From contig CANLVD010000015.1 of NCBI GenBank assembly GCA_947494445.1, positions 27,688 through 91,687 of the forward strand: a DNA stretch of 64,000 nt. Reading direction: 5' to 3'. Shown in pieces: positions 17,461-26,001 of the stretch. The DNA comes from an uncultured Paracoccaceae bacterium. Lineage in GTDB: Bacteria; Pseudomonadota; Alphaproteobacteria; Rhodobacterales; Rhodobacteraceae. The position numbers were made by a program, and so were the translations under genes. The notes below the pieces were generated by a model, which was given only the letters and a program-made list of their open reading frames with translations, had not been told where the DNA came from and ran no database searches. Position 1 is the stretch's first letter. Every line of letters starts with the position of its first letter.

Positions 17461-18605
17461 AGCGCGCGCTCCAGCGCCTGTGCCAGATCGGCGCGCAGAT
17501 CATCGATGTCTTCGATCCCGGTTGAGATCCGGATCAGCGTCTCGGGCACGACCGAAAACGGGCCTTCGACCACCTTGCGATGCTCGATCAGGCTCTCGAC
17601 CCCCCCAAGCGAAGTGGCAGGCACGAACACCTCGCAAAACCGCACCACGTCGCAGGTCTGTTCCACTGTGCCTTTGACCAGAACCGACAACATCCCGCCA
17701 AAACCGCCGGTCATCTGGCGTTTGGCAACCTCATAGCCCGGGTGCGAGGGTAGCCCGGGATAGAGCACCTTGCTTATGCCCGGATGCCCCTCCAGCCATT
17801 CCGCCAGCGCCAGCGCGTTTTCCGATGCCCGCTCATAGCGCAGGAACAGCGTTCGCATGCCGCGCACCATCAGCCATGCCGGAAACGGGCTGAGGATCGT
17901 GCCCATCAGCTTGCGCACCGTGGCAACCTCGGCCCATGTCTCGTCAACCTGATTGGTGCTGAGCACGCCTGCCGTCAGATCGGAATGCCCGCCCAGATAT
18001 TTCGTGCCGGACTGAAAGGCGTAATCCGCCCCCAGTTCCAGCGCCAGTTGCGTGCAGGGCGGGGCGGCTGTGCAATCCACCGCCAGCCGCGCACCGGCTG
18101 CATGGGTCGCCGCTGCCACCGCACCGATATCGACCACATCCCAGCTTGGGTTGGCTGGTGTCTCGGCCCAGACCAGACGGGTCTGACCGGGCCTGATTGC
18201 GGCCTCCAGCGCGCCCGGCTGGCTTGCATCCACCAGATCAACCTCCAGCCCGCGCAACTCAGCCATCCGCATCAGCCAGCCGACCACGCCGTGGTACATC
18301 ACCTCGGGCGCAACCACATGATCGCCTGCGCGCAATGTCTCGAACAGGGCCACGGCCGCGCTCATGCCGGAGGCAAAGCCAAGTGCAGCCTCGGCCCCGT
18401 CAAGCGAGGCCAGCACCGCTTCGGCATGGGCAAGCGTCGGGCCGCCCTCACGTCCGTAGATGTTGCCCTGTCGCAGCGCATAATCAGCATCACGCGCATA
18501 GGTGCTCGACAGATCCAGCGGCGGGACGACCGCGCCCGTCACCTCGTCAATCATCCGCAACGCCTGCGCTGCCCGCGTGGCCGGTGACAAAGATCGGTTG
18601 CGCAT
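17457..18605 (-). CDS. Trans-sulfuration family PLP enzyme (cystathionine gamma-lyase/synthase-like)
   Basis: A 382-aa Cys/Met-metabolism PLP-dependent protein. The PLP lysine is about K202 in SGTKYLGGHSD, the phosphate-binding segment is FASGMSA (about 77-83), and the RYERASENALALAEWLEGHP and VPATSLGGVESLIEHR regions are typical of the family. The usual VDNT motif before the lysine is VDCT here, which may matter for specificity. Cystathionine beta- or gamma-lyase, gamma-synthase and related activities cannot be separated by eye. It is the first gene of a two-gene operon with the P450. Confidence 0.85.
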   Translation of the reverse strand: MRNRSLSPATRAAQALRMIDEVTGAVVPPLDLSSTYARDADYALRQGNIYGREGGPTLAHAEAVLASLDGAEAALGFASGMSAAVALFETLRAGDHVVAPEVMYHGVVGWLMRMAELRGLEVDLVDASQPGALEAAIRPGQTRLVWAETPANPSWDVVDIGAVAAATHAAGARLAVDCTAAPPCTQLALELGADYAFQSGTKYLGGHSDLTAGVLSTNQVDETWAEVATVRKLMGTILSPFPAWLMVRGMRTLFLRYERASENALALAEWLEGHPGISKVLYPGLPSHPGYEVAKRQMTGGFGGMLSVLVKGTVEQTCDVVRFCEVFVPATSLGGVESLIEHRKVVEGPFSVVPETLIRISTGIEDIDDLRADLAQALERAL

Positions 18606-18668
18606 CAGCCCGGCTCCCCGCTAAATCTCAGACATGGTTCGACCTCACATATCCCGCTCCGGCCTGCA

Positions 18669-20483
18669 ATGGCAACGTCCATGCCCGCGCGTCTGATCCG
18701 CATTGCACTGGCTGTGCTGGTGCTGGCGACGCTCTTTGTGGCGGGGGCCGCACTTGGCTATCGCACCGGCATCACAGCGCTGGCGGACCGGGGCCGTGCG
18801 GACCTGACCCGCGCCGTAGACAGGCTCAACTCCCAGATGGAGCGCTACGCGACCCTTCCCGCCGTGCTGGGCGAGCATCCGCTTCTGCAATCCCTGTCGC
18901 TCAATCCCGCGCCCGGGCAGGTTCTTCAGGCCAACCGACTGCTGGAACGCGCAACCGGCCATTCGGGCGCGCTCGACATCTACCTCAAGGACATCACCGG
19001 CACAGTGATCGCCACCTCCAACCACGCTTTGCCGCGCAGCTTCATGGGGCGCAATTACGACTGGAGGCCCTATTTCATCGACGCCATGGCGGGCGAGCTT
19101 GCCGGGTATCACGCGGTTGGCGTCGCCTCTGACCAGCGCGGATATTACTTCTCGCATACCGTATCCGCGCAAAGCCGGGTGACCGGTGTGCTGACCGTCA
19201 AGGTCGATCTGGAAGGGATCGAGGATGTCTGGCGAGACGACCCCCAGACCCTGTTCTTTTCCGACCGCAACGACGTCATCTTCCTGTCCAATCGGGAGGC
19301 GTTCCTGCTGCGCCGTCTGGGCGATGCCAACAGCCCGCTGCCCGAACGCCAATATGCCGAGCGGGACATCACCGCCTTGCCTGAGATCTCGCAATCCATG
19401 CATTTCGGCCAGCGGATCTGGGATTTCACCGATACTGACATCCTGCCCGGGCGCGCTGTGCTGATCACCATGCCGGTGGACCGCATTGATATGACCGGGC
19501 ACATCCTTCTGCCAAGTGATGCGGCCGAAGCTCAGGCGCTCATCTGGGGTGCGCTTGCGGCCACACTTGGCGGCATCATCGTGCTCACGCTCACCGTTCT
19601 TTCGCTCCGCCGCCGTGCACTGGCGCGCGAGCTTGCCCGCGAGGAACAGGCCAAGGCAGAGCTTGAACAACAGGTCGCGCGCCGCACGAAGGCACTGCGT
19701 GAAACCAACGCACAGCTTTTTGCCGAAGTCGAAGAACGCAAACAGGCCGAGGCCACGCTCAGGCGTGTGCAGGATGAGCTGGTGCAGGCCGGAAAACTGA
19801 CCTCGCTGGGCGAGATGGCCGCAGGCATAAGCCATGAACTGAACCAGCCGCTTACCGCGATGCAGACCCTTGCCGACAGCACCGCGATTTTGATCCAGCG
19901 CGAGCGTTTTGACGACGTGATCGCCAACACCGGAAAGATTGCCCAGCTTGCCACTCGCATGGGCCGGATCATCAAGAACCTGCGTGCATTTGCCCGCAAG
20001 GAAGGGGAGCCTGCCACGGATGTCGATCTGGTCGCAGTCGTGAATGACGCGCTCGGCCTCAGCGAAGGGCGGCTGACCAAAGCAGGTGCACTGGTGATCT
20101 GGTCACCGCCTGCGGATCCCGTGCTTGTGCGCGGTGGTCAGGTGCGTCTGCAACAGGTGGTGATCAATCTGATCTCGAACGCGCTCGATGCCATGGCAGG
20201 CCAGACCGGGCCGCAAACCCTGACCCTGACGCTGTATGAAGGGGCGGAGGCCACGACGCTCAGCCTGCGCGACAGTGGCCCGGGGCTGAGCGCGCCTGAT
20301 CGTGTCTTCGATCCCTTCTATTCCACCAAGACCGTGGGCGAGGGGCTGGGCCTTGGCCTTTCGATTTCCTACGGCATTGTGCAAAGCTTCGGCGGGCGGA
20401 TCACCGGGCAGAACTATCCCGAAGGCGGCGCGATCTTCACCATGACCTTGACGCCTGTCAGTCTGAACCGGGCCGTGGCATGA
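18669..20483 (+). CDS. DctB-like membrane sensor histidine kinase
   Basis: A 604-aa kinase with a first membrane helix at about 10-30, a periplasmic double-PAS-type sensor region (about 31-285, with FMGRNYDWRPYF typical of DctB), a second helix (about 293-313) and a coiled linker (EEQAKAELEQQVARR). The HisKA H-box is GISHELNQPLT (His389), and the HATPase domain has DSGPGL and EGLGLGLSISYGI. DctB senses C4-dicarboxylates. The next gene encodes a regulator and overlaps by 4 bp, and a TRAP transporter follows, so this kinase most likely controls that transporter. Confidence 0.9.
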   Translation: MATSMPARLIRIALAVLVLATLFVAGAALGYRTGITALADRGRADLTRAVDRLNSQMERYATLPAVLGEHPLLQSLSLNPAPGQVLQANRLLERATGHSGALDIYLKDITGTVIATSNHALPRSFMGRNYDWRPYFIDAMAGELAGYHAVGVASDQRGYYFSHTVSAQSRVTGVLTVKVDLEGIEDVWRDDPQTLFFSDRNDVIFLSNREAFLLRRLGDANSPLPERQYAERDITALPEISQSMHFGQRIWDFTDTDILPGRAVLITMPVDRIDMTGHILLPSDAAEAQALIWGALAATLGGIIVLTLTVLSLRRRALARELAREEQAKAELEQQVARRTKALRETNAQLFAEVEERKQAEATLRRVQDELVQAGKLTSLGEMAAGISHELNQPLTAMQTLADSTAILIQRERFDDVIANTGKIAQLATRMGRIIKNLRAFARKEGEPATDVDLVAVVNDALGLSEGRLTKAGALVIWSPPADPVLVRGGQVRLQQVVINLISNALDAMAGQTGPQTLTLTLYEGAEATTLSLRDSGPGLSAPDRVFDPFYSTKTVGEGLGLGLSISYGIVQSFGGRITGQNYPEGGAIFTMTLTPVSLNRAVA

Positions 20484-21106
20484 GCACGCGCGGGCCCATC
20501 CTGTTTCTCGACGATGATGCGGATGTCCGCATGGCCATCAGCCAGTCGCTTGATCTGGCAGGCTTCGAGGTGCGGGCCTGTCGCGCCGTGATCGAGGCGA
20601 CAGACCACCTGTCACCGGGCTTTCCCGGCGTCGTGCTCACAGACATTCGCATGCCGGGCAAGGACGGCTTTGCCTTTCTCGATCGGTGCCAGCGGATGGA
20701 TGCGGACCTGCCTGTTGTGGTCCTGACCGGTGAGGGAGATGTGCCCATGGCCGTGGAGGCCATGAGCGCGGGGGCGTTCGGATTTCTGGAAAAGCCCTGT
20801 GCGCCTCAGATCCTGATCGAGACGCTTGACCGGGCGCTGGCCGCGCGGACCGGGACGCTGACCCGCAGGCGAGAGCTTGCCGGGGGGATCGCCCGGATCG
20901 CGCTGGAACGCGGGGCCGGGCAGGGCGCATTGGCCACCCAGATGGAAATGGTCGAAAAGCTCCTGATCGAGGCCGAGCTGACCCATCACGGCGGTCGGGT
21001 TGCGGCGGTGGCTGAGGCGCTGGGCCTGCCGCGCAAGACGCTCTATGACAAGTTGAAACGGCATCATCTGGATCCGGCTGAGTTTCGGGACATCACGAAT
21101 CGCTAG
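20480..21106 (+). CDS. Response regulator, receiver plus Fis-type HTH without AAA+ domain
   Basis: A 208-aa protein with an N-terminal receiver domain (acidic pair Asp11/Asp12, phosphoacceptor Asp55 in LTDIRMPG, Lys in EKPC about 104). After a linker comes a Fis-like helix-turn-helix at the end (GRVAAVAEALGLPRKTLYDK, about 173-192). The sequence resembles DctD at both ends, but the central sigma-54 AAA+ domain of about 230 residues is absent. The architecture is that of RegA/ActR-type regulators. It overlaps the kinase gene by 4 bp. It probably binds the palindrome 30 bp downstream. Confidence 0.9.
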   Translation: MSTRGPILFLDDDADVRMAISQSLDLAGFEVRACRAVIEATDHLSPGFPGVVLTDIRMPGKDGFAFLDRCQRMDADLPVVVLTGEGDVPMAVEAMSAGAFGFLEKPCAPQILIETLDRALAARTGTLTRRRELAGGIARIALERGAGQGALATQMEMVEKLLIEAELTHHGGRVAAVAEALGLPRKTLYDKLKRHHLDPAEFRDITNR

Positions 21107-21135
21107 TCTAGACCAGTGCACCCCGGTGTTGCGTC

Positions 21136-21155
21136 TTGTGCGGATTTCCGCACAA
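21136..21155 (+). promoter_or_regulatory. 20-bp palindrome upstream of dctP, likely regulator-binding site
   Basis: TTGTGCGGA (21136-21144), TT, TCCGCACAA (21147-21155) is a perfect 9-bp inverted repeat between the regulator gene and dctP. From memory it resembles the upstream activating sites described for rhizobial DctD (GTGCGGA..TCCGCAC type). It lies about 140 bp upstream of a possible -10 element. I see no sigma-54 GG-N10-GC box between it and dctP. Confidence 0.65.
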
Positions 21156-21254
21156 ACGCCATGATCCTGACTCGAAAGAGTTATGAAAGAACTACGCAAA
21201 AACTACAGAAAACACTCACTTTTTCAGCCCCACCGTACGCTGCTTCAATTCCTG

Positions 21255-21283
21255 TTAGACAGCGCCCTTTGTCGCTCTATCCT
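21255..21283 (+). promoter_or_regulatory. Possible sigma-70 promoter of dctP
   Basis: TTAGAC (21255-21260), a 17-bp spacer and TATCCT (21278-21283) lie about 45 bp upstream of the dctP ATG. It is a weak match read by eye, listed because it bears on whether dctP needs sigma-54. Confidence 0.25.
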
Positions 21284-21329
21284 ATCTCGCAACCCGGCCC
21301 ACCGGTCCGGGCAACACTGGGAGAGAAAC

Positions 21330-22331
21330 ATGAAAAAGATCATGACCTTTGCGGCAGCCGTCGCAATGTCCTTCGGCGCATCCAGCGCCATTGCAGCCTG
21401 TGATGCAGGCGAAGAAGTTATCAAGTTCAGCCACGTCACCAACACCGACCGTCACCCCAAGGGGATCGCGGCATCCTTGCTGGCAGAGCGGGTCAATTCC
21501 GAGATGAACGGCAAAGCCTGTATGGAGGTTTTCCCCTCCTCTCAGCTTTACAATGACGATCAGGTGCTTGAGGCGATGCTGAACGGCGACGTACAGCTTG
21601 CAGCCCCATCGCTGTCCAAGTTCGAAGCCTTCACCAAGCAGTTCCGCATCTTCGATTTGCCGTTTATGTTCAAGAACATCGACGCGGTTGATGCCTTCCA
21701 GGCGTCAGACACCGGACAGGCCATGAAAGACAGCATGCAGCGCCGCGGCCTGCAGGGTCTGGCCTTCTGGCACAATGGCATGAAGCAGATGTCGGCCAAA
21801 GTGCCGTTGATCCTGCCGACGGACGCGAACGGCCTGAAGTTCCGGGTTCAGACATCCGACGTGCTGAAAGCCCAAATGGCTGCAATTGGTGGTTCACCTC
21901 AGCCAATGGCCTTCTCCGAGGTTTATGGCGCGCTCCAGACCGGCGTTGTGGACGGACAGGAAAACACATGGTCCAACATTTACGGCCAGAAGTTCTTCGA
22001 AGTGCAGGACGGCATCACCGAAACCAATCACGGCATCATCGACTACCTTGTCGTGACTTCCGTCGAGTGGATGGAAGGCCTTGATGCAGACGTGCGCGAT
22101 CAGTTCGTGACGATCCTCAACGAAGTGACCGAGACCCGCAACAAGGAAGCCTTTGCAGTCAACGAGCAGGCCAAAGCAGCCATCGTTGAAGCAGGCGGCG
22201 TGATCCGTCAGCTGGACGCAACCCAGCGTCAGGCATGGGTTGATGCGATGAAACCTGTCTGGTCCGAGTTCGAAGGTGATGTTGGCAAGGACAACATCAT
22301 GGCGGCTCAGGAAATGAACGCAAACTACTGA
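21330..22331 (+). CDS. dctP: TRAP transporter substrate-binding protein DctP
   Basis: A 333-aa periplasmic binding protein. The signal peptide is MKKIMTFAAAVAMSFGASSA with IA, cleaved near residue 22. The mature part has the DctP pattern: EEVIKFSHV start, FPSSQLYND, LPFMF, FRVQTSDVLKAQMAAIGGSP (binding-site Arg) and DGQENTWSNI. I chose the ATG at 21330 (GGAGAG upstream, signal peptide directly after); the longer frame from 21183 is non-coding in look. With DctQ and DctM it imports an organic acid, probably a C4-dicarboxylate given the DctB-like sensor. Confidence 0.93.
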   Translation: MKKIMTFAAAVAMSFGASSAIAACDAGEEVIKFSHVTNTDRHPKGIAASLLAERVNSEMNGKACMEVFPSSQLYNDDQVLEAMLNGDVQLAAPSLSKFEAFTKQFRIFDLPFMFKNIDAVDAFQASDTGQAMKDSMQRRGLQGLAFWHNGMKQMSAKVPLILPTDANGLKFRVQTSDVLKAQMAAIGGSPQPMAFSEVYGALQTGVVDGQENTWSNIYGQKFFEVQDGITETNHGIIDYLVVTSVEWMEGLDADVRDQFVTILNEVTETRNKEAFAVNEQAKAAIVEAGGVIRQLDATQRQAWVDAMKPVWSEFEGDVGKDNIMAAQEMNANY

Positions 22332-22348
22332 TACCAGTAGAATAATGA

Positions 22349-22373
22349 CCGGCGGCCCACTGATGGCCGCCGG
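22349..22373 (+). promoter_or_regulatory. Intercistronic hairpin between dctP and dctQ
   Basis: CCGGCGGCC (22349-22357) pairs perfectly with GGCCGCCGG (22365-22373) around a 7-nt loop, 17 bp after the dctP stop and 20 bp before dctQ. No T-run follows. It fits an mRNA-stabilising or attenuating hairpin that raises binding-protein levels over the membrane subunits. Confidence 0.65.
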
Positions 22374-22393
22374 CATCTAACAGGGAGAGTGTC

Positions 22394-23113
22394 ATGTCTC
22401 AGTCGTCTGGGAACGCGCCCGGTGCAACCGTCACCGACCGGTTGGAAGAAACCTTCATAGCCATCATACTTGGTGCCATGACGGTGTTGACCTTTGTCAA
22501 CGTGATCTTCCGCTACACCTTTGACTGGGGGATCGTGAACTGGCTTGAGGCCACCCTGAATTTCACATGGCCTGACAGCATCCCGTGGGGCTATGAAACC
22601 ACCCTGATCCTGTTTTCCTGGCTGGTGCTGTTCGGCATGAGCTATTGCGTGAAGAAGACAGCGCATCTGGGCGTCGACGCGGTCATCAACGTGTTGTCAG
22701 CACCCAGCCGCCGCATTCTCGCGCTGGTCGCGGGCGCCTGCTGCATCCTCTATACCTACCTGCTGATCAAAGGGTCGTGGGACTATTTCGCGCCCTTTGT
22801 GAACCTGCCCGGCACCACGGGTCACTGGTTCCCAACCGGTCTGGAAGAGATGAGTTTCCGCAATCGTCGTGCTTTCTACACATTTGATGAGATCGGTATG
22901 CCTGCCTTCCTCAGTTGGCTGGGGCCGGTCTTTGGCGAGGAATTCGAGAAGCTGCCGCGTTTCGTAGGCTACATGATCCTGCCCATCGGCACCGTTCTTC
23001 TGATGGTCCGCTTTATTCAGGCCACCCGTCGGGTGTGGATGGAAAAAGCAGACCGGATCATCGCGGCACATGAGGTCGAAGACGATCTCGAAACTCTCAA
23101 GAAAGAGCATTAA
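22394..23113 (+). CDS. dctQ: TRAP transporter small permease DctQ
   Basis: A 239-aa inner-membrane protein with four hydrophobic helices (about 20-40, 68-88, 105-125, 190-210) and the DctQ hallmark of helix 2 followed by KKTAHLGVD. At 239 aa it is longer than the usual 160-200 aa, owing to an insertion of about 60 residues between helices 3 and 4 (FAPFVNLPGTTGHWFPTGLE onward). The N- and C-termini are charged and cytoplasmic. The ATG is preceded by GGGAGAG. It forms the membrane complex with DctM 3 bp downstream. Confidence 0.9.
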   Translation: MSQSSGNAPGATVTDRLEETFIAIILGAMTVLTFVNVIFRYTFDWGIVNWLEATLNFTWPDSIPWGYETTLILFSWLVLFGMSYCVKKTAHLGVDAVINVLSAPSRRILALVAGACCILYTYLLIKGSWDYFAPFVNLPGTTGHWFPTGLEEMSFRNRRAFYTFDEIGMPAFLSWLGPVFGEEFEKLPRFVGYMILPIGTVLLMVRFIQATRRVWMEKADRIIAAHEVEDDLETLKKEH

Positions 23114-23116
23114 GTC

Positions 23117-24520
23117 ATGGAAGTTGCTATCCTATTTGCGATGATCATCGGCTTCTTGCTGATCGGCGTCCCCATCGCCGTATCCCTTGGCCTGAGTTCA
23201 ATCCTGTTCCTTCTGGTGCTCTCGGACACCTCGCTTGCCTCCATCGCACAGTCGCTGTTTCAGGCCATGTACGGCCATGCCACGCTGATGGCGATCCCGT
23301 TTTTCATTCTGGCCTCGACCTTCATGACAACGGGAGGGGTCTCGCGCAGGATCATCGATTTCTCGATTGCCTGCGTGGGACATTTCCCCGGAGGACTGGC
23401 GATTGCGGGCGTTTTTGCCTGTATGATGTTCGCGGCCCTCTCAGGCTCATCACCTGCAACCGTTGTGGCCATCGGGTCCATCGTGATCGTGGCCATGAAG
23501 AAGGTCGGCTACACCAAGGATTTCGCCGCCGGTGTGATCTGTACCGCAGGCACGCTGGGCATCCTGATCCCGCCATCCATCGTGATGGTTGTCTATGCCT
23601 CCGTCACGGATGTGTCCGTTGGGCGGATGTTCCTTGCAGGTGTTGTGCCCGGCGTCATGGCCGGTCTGATGCTGATGATTGCGATCTATATCACAGCCCG
23701 GATCAGGAACCTGCCAAAGGGTGAATGGAAGGGCTGGGGTGAGATCTTCGACACCGGTGCGCGCGCCTTCTGGGGCCTGATGCTGATCGTCGTGATTATG
23801 GTAGGCATCTACGGCATTCCGGGGCTGATCCCGGCGATTTTCACGCCCACAGAGGCCGCAGCCGTGTCGGCGGTTTATGCCTTTGTTGTGGCCTGTTTCG
23901 TCTACCGGGACATGGGGCCATTGAAACCGGCCGAGGACGACCCGACCCAGACGCCCCTGCCGCTTTACAGCAAGCCCTATGCGCTGGTGACGTCGTTCTT
24001 TCACGCCGACACCAGGCATGTGTTGTTCGAATCCGGCAAATTGACCACGACGCTGCTTTTCATCATCGCCAACGCCTTGATCCTGAAGCATGTTCTGACC
24101 GATGAGCAGATCCCGCAGGCGATTGCCGCGAGCATGCTAGAGGCGGGATATGGCGCGGTGATGTTCCTAGTGATCGTGAACCTGATCCTGCTGATCGGCG
24201 GTCAGTTCATGGAGCCGTCGGGACTGATCGTGATCGTCGCGCCGCTGGTCTTTCCCATTGCCATCGAACTTGGGATCGACCCGATTCACCTGGGCATCAT
24301 CATGGTGGTAAACATGGAGATCGGGATGATCACGCCGCCTGTTGGTCTGAACCTCTTCGTGACCTCGGGCGTGGCAGGCATGCCGATGATGCGGGTTGTG
24401 CGCGCAGCCTTCCCGTGGCTGTGCATCCTCTTTGTCTTCCTGATCATGGTTACGTACATTCCCGAGATTTCGCTGATGTTGCCAACAGCGATAATGGGAC
24501 CGGAAACGATCATCAAATAG
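23117..24520 (+). CDS. dctM: TRAP transporter large permease DctM
   Basis: A 467-aa ion-coupled transporter subunit with about 12 hydrophobic segments. Family motifs are present: MAIPFFILASTFM, GCSGSSPATV-like AALSGSSPATVVAIGS, GTLGILIPPSIVMVVYA and EIGMITPPVGLNLFV. It is somewhat longer than the typical 425-430 aa because of a cytoplasmic loop insertion (about 270-300, DDPTQTPLPLYSKPYALVTS). It is the last gene of the dct operon and converges on gpt, whose terminator hairpin starts 9 bp after the dctM stop. Confidence 0.93.
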   Translation: MEVAILFAMIIGFLLIGVPIAVSLGLSSILFLLVLSDTSLASIAQSLFQAMYGHATLMAIPFFILASTFMTTGGVSRRIIDFSIACVGHFPGGLAIAGVFACMMFAALSGSSPATVVAIGSIVIVAMKKVGYTKDFAAGVICTAGTLGILIPPSIVMVVYASVTDVSVGRMFLAGVVPGVMAGLMLMIAIYITARIRNLPKGEWKGWGEIFDTGARAFWGLMLIVVIMVGIYGIPGLIPAIFTPTEAAAVSAVYAFVVACFVYRDMGPLKPAEDDPTQTPLPLYSKPYALVTSFFHADTRHVLFESGKLTTTLLFIIANALILKHVLTDEQIPQAIAASMLEAGYGAVMFLVIVNLILLIGGQFMEPSGLIVIVAPLVFPIAIELGIDPIHLGIIMVVNMEIGMITPPVGLNLFVTSGVAGMPMMRVVRAAFPWLCILFVFLIMVTYIPEISLMLPTAIMGPETIIK

Positions 24521-24550
24521 AGAGAAAAGGGGTGGCTTACGGGCCGCCCC
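24521..24550 (-). terminator. Terminator of gpt overlapping its last codons
   Basis: On the minus strand GGGGCGGC (24550-24543) pairs with GCCACCCC (24536-24529) over 8 bp (one G-U) and is followed by TTTTCTCTCT. The 5' arm lies within the last gpt codons. On the plus strand the same hairpin follows dctM but has no T-run. Confidence 0.65.
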
Positions 24551-25040
24551 GGTACGGTTCTACGTATTGCAGAGCCATGTCCCATGGGAAAAAGATCCAT
24601 GTGTCCTGACTGACCTCGGTGATGAACGTATCCACCATGGGCCGACCTTTGGGCTTGGCATAGACGGTTGCGAAATGTGCCTTGGGATAAAGCGCACGCA
24701 CAAGTTCAAGAGTTTTCCCGCTGTCCACCAAATCATCCAGGATCAGAATGCCTGTGCCATCGCCCATCAACTCGGCGTCCGGCGCTTTCAAGACCTTGGC
24801 CGACGATTGCTGCTGATGATCGTACGACTTGACCGAGATCGTATCGACGGTGCGAATGTCCAACTCCCGCGCGACGATCATTGCAGGTGCCATACCACCA
24901 CGTGTGATCGCCACCACAGCACGCCATGCGCCGTCACCCGGACCATTACCATCCAGTCGCCAGGCCAATGCCCGGCTGTCCCGGTGGATCTGGTCCCAGG
25001 AGATGTGGAAACCTTTTTCATGAGGAAGACGGTCAGACAT
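24537..25040 (-). CDS. gpt: Xanthine-guanine phosphoribosyltransferase
   Basis: A 167-aa type I phosphoribosyltransferase that converts guanine, xanthine and hypoxanthine with PRPP to nucleotides (purine salvage). The PRPP-binding motif is [13 protein letters not shown] (about 97-109) and the N-terminal RGGMAP loop (about 47-52) is typical of Gpt. The length is close to the E. coli enzyme with a short C-terminal extension. It lies 13 bp downstream of fabI on the same strand, so the two may be cotranscribed. Confidence 0.93.
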   Translation of the reverse strand: MSDRLPHEKGFHISWDQIHRDSRALAWRLDGNGPGDGAWRAVVAITRGGMAPAMIVARELDIRTVDTISVKSYDHQQQSSAKVLKAPDAELMGDGTGILILDDLVDSGKTLELVRALYPKAHFATVYAKPKGRPMVDTFITEVSQDTWIFFPWDMALQYVEPYRGGP

Positions 25041-25053
25041 CGCGCGTTCTCCT

Positions 25054-25872
25054 TTATTTGCGTCCAGTTACCACATCAATGTCAGGCGCATCTTCGGCCT
25101 TCATTCCGACCACGTGATAGCCTGCATCAACATGATGGGTCTCGCCGGTGACACCTGACGACAGATCAGACAGCAGATAGAGCGCCGATTTGCCGACATC
25201 GGTTTGCGTCACATTGCGGCGGAGCGGCGAATTCAACTCGTTCCACTTCATGATATAGCGGAAATCCCCGATGCCCGAGGCCGCAAGCGTCTTGATCGGA
25301 CCAGCAGACAGTGCATTCACGCGGATGCCCTTGGGACCAAGGTCCATCGCCATATATTTGACCGAGACCTCCAGCCCCGCCTTGGCAATACCCATGACAT
25401 TATAGTGCGGCATGACTTTCTCCGCGCCATAGTAGGTCAGCGTCAGCATTGATCCGCCTTCGGGCATCATCTTTTCAGCCCTCTGGGCAACGGCTGTGAA
25501 ACTGTAGACCGAAATGTTCATGGTCATCGCGAAATTATCAGCCGTGGTATCAACGTACCGGCCGCGAAGTTCGTTTTTATCAGAAAATCCAATGGCATGG
25601 ACCAGAAAATCAATCTCACCCCACTTGTCTTTCAGAGTGTCGAAAACCCGGTCGATGGAGCCGTCATCGGTGACGTCGCATTCCAGAACTGTGTTGGACC
25701 CTAGGCTTTCGGCCAGTGGGGTGACGCGTTTGCCCAACGCCTCTCCCTGATAGGTAAAGGCCATTTCGGCCCCTTGCTCGGCGCAGGCCTTTGCAATGCC
25801 CCAAGCGATTGACCTTTCGTTGGCCACGCCCATGATCAGGCCCTTTTTGCCGCTCATCAGACCTTGCGTCAT
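25054..25872 (-). CDS. fabI: Enoyl-[acyl-carrier-protein] reductase (NADH)
   Basis: A 272-aa atypical SDR that reduces enoyl-ACP in the last step of each fatty-acid elongation cycle. Hallmarks are [20 protein letters not shown] (cofactor site, about 10-29), HAIGF, the catalytic Tyr-x6-Lys set around [20 protein letters not shown], and [14 protein letters not shown] chose the ATG at 25872 because GGAGGAG lies 6 bp upstream; the ATG at 25887 would place that site inside the coding region. The gene is divergent from pdxH across 129 bp. Confidence 0.95.
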   Translation of the reverse strand: MTQGLMSGKKGLIMGVANERSIAWGIAKACAEQGAEMAFTYQGEALGKRVTPLAESLGSNTVLECDVTDDGSIDRVFDTLKDKWGEIDFLVHAIGFSDKNELRGRYVDTTADNFAMTMNISVYSFTAVAQRAEKMMPEGGSMLTLTYYGAEKVMPHYNVMGIAKAGLEVSVKYMAMDLGPKGIRVNALSAGPIKTLAASGIGDFRYIMKWNELNSPLRRNVTQTDVGKSALYLLSDLSSGVTGETHHVDAGYHVVGMKAEDAPDIDVVTGRK

Positions 25873-26001
25873 GTCTTGCTCCTCCATGCACCTTATTTGA
25901 CCCTGCTCTATGCCAAAGCCTCGTCCGCATCAAGCACACTTGGCCGGTGGGCATGATCGGACTATGTGGAGTGCAAAGAACAACAGGGATGGTAACGCCT
26001 C

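Noticed and set aside
16246..17736. 496-codon open frame antisense to the P450
   Set aside because: Arg/Gln/His-rich, no family features; the P450 on the other strand has its heme motif and coupled partner.
18645..19835. 396-codon open frame antisense to the DctB-like kinase
   Set aside because: Shadow of the kinase gene; no ribosome-binding site and no domain.
21156..21329. Sigma-54 promoter before dctP
   Set aside because: No GG-N10-GC box of the TGGCAC-N5-TTGC type found by eye.
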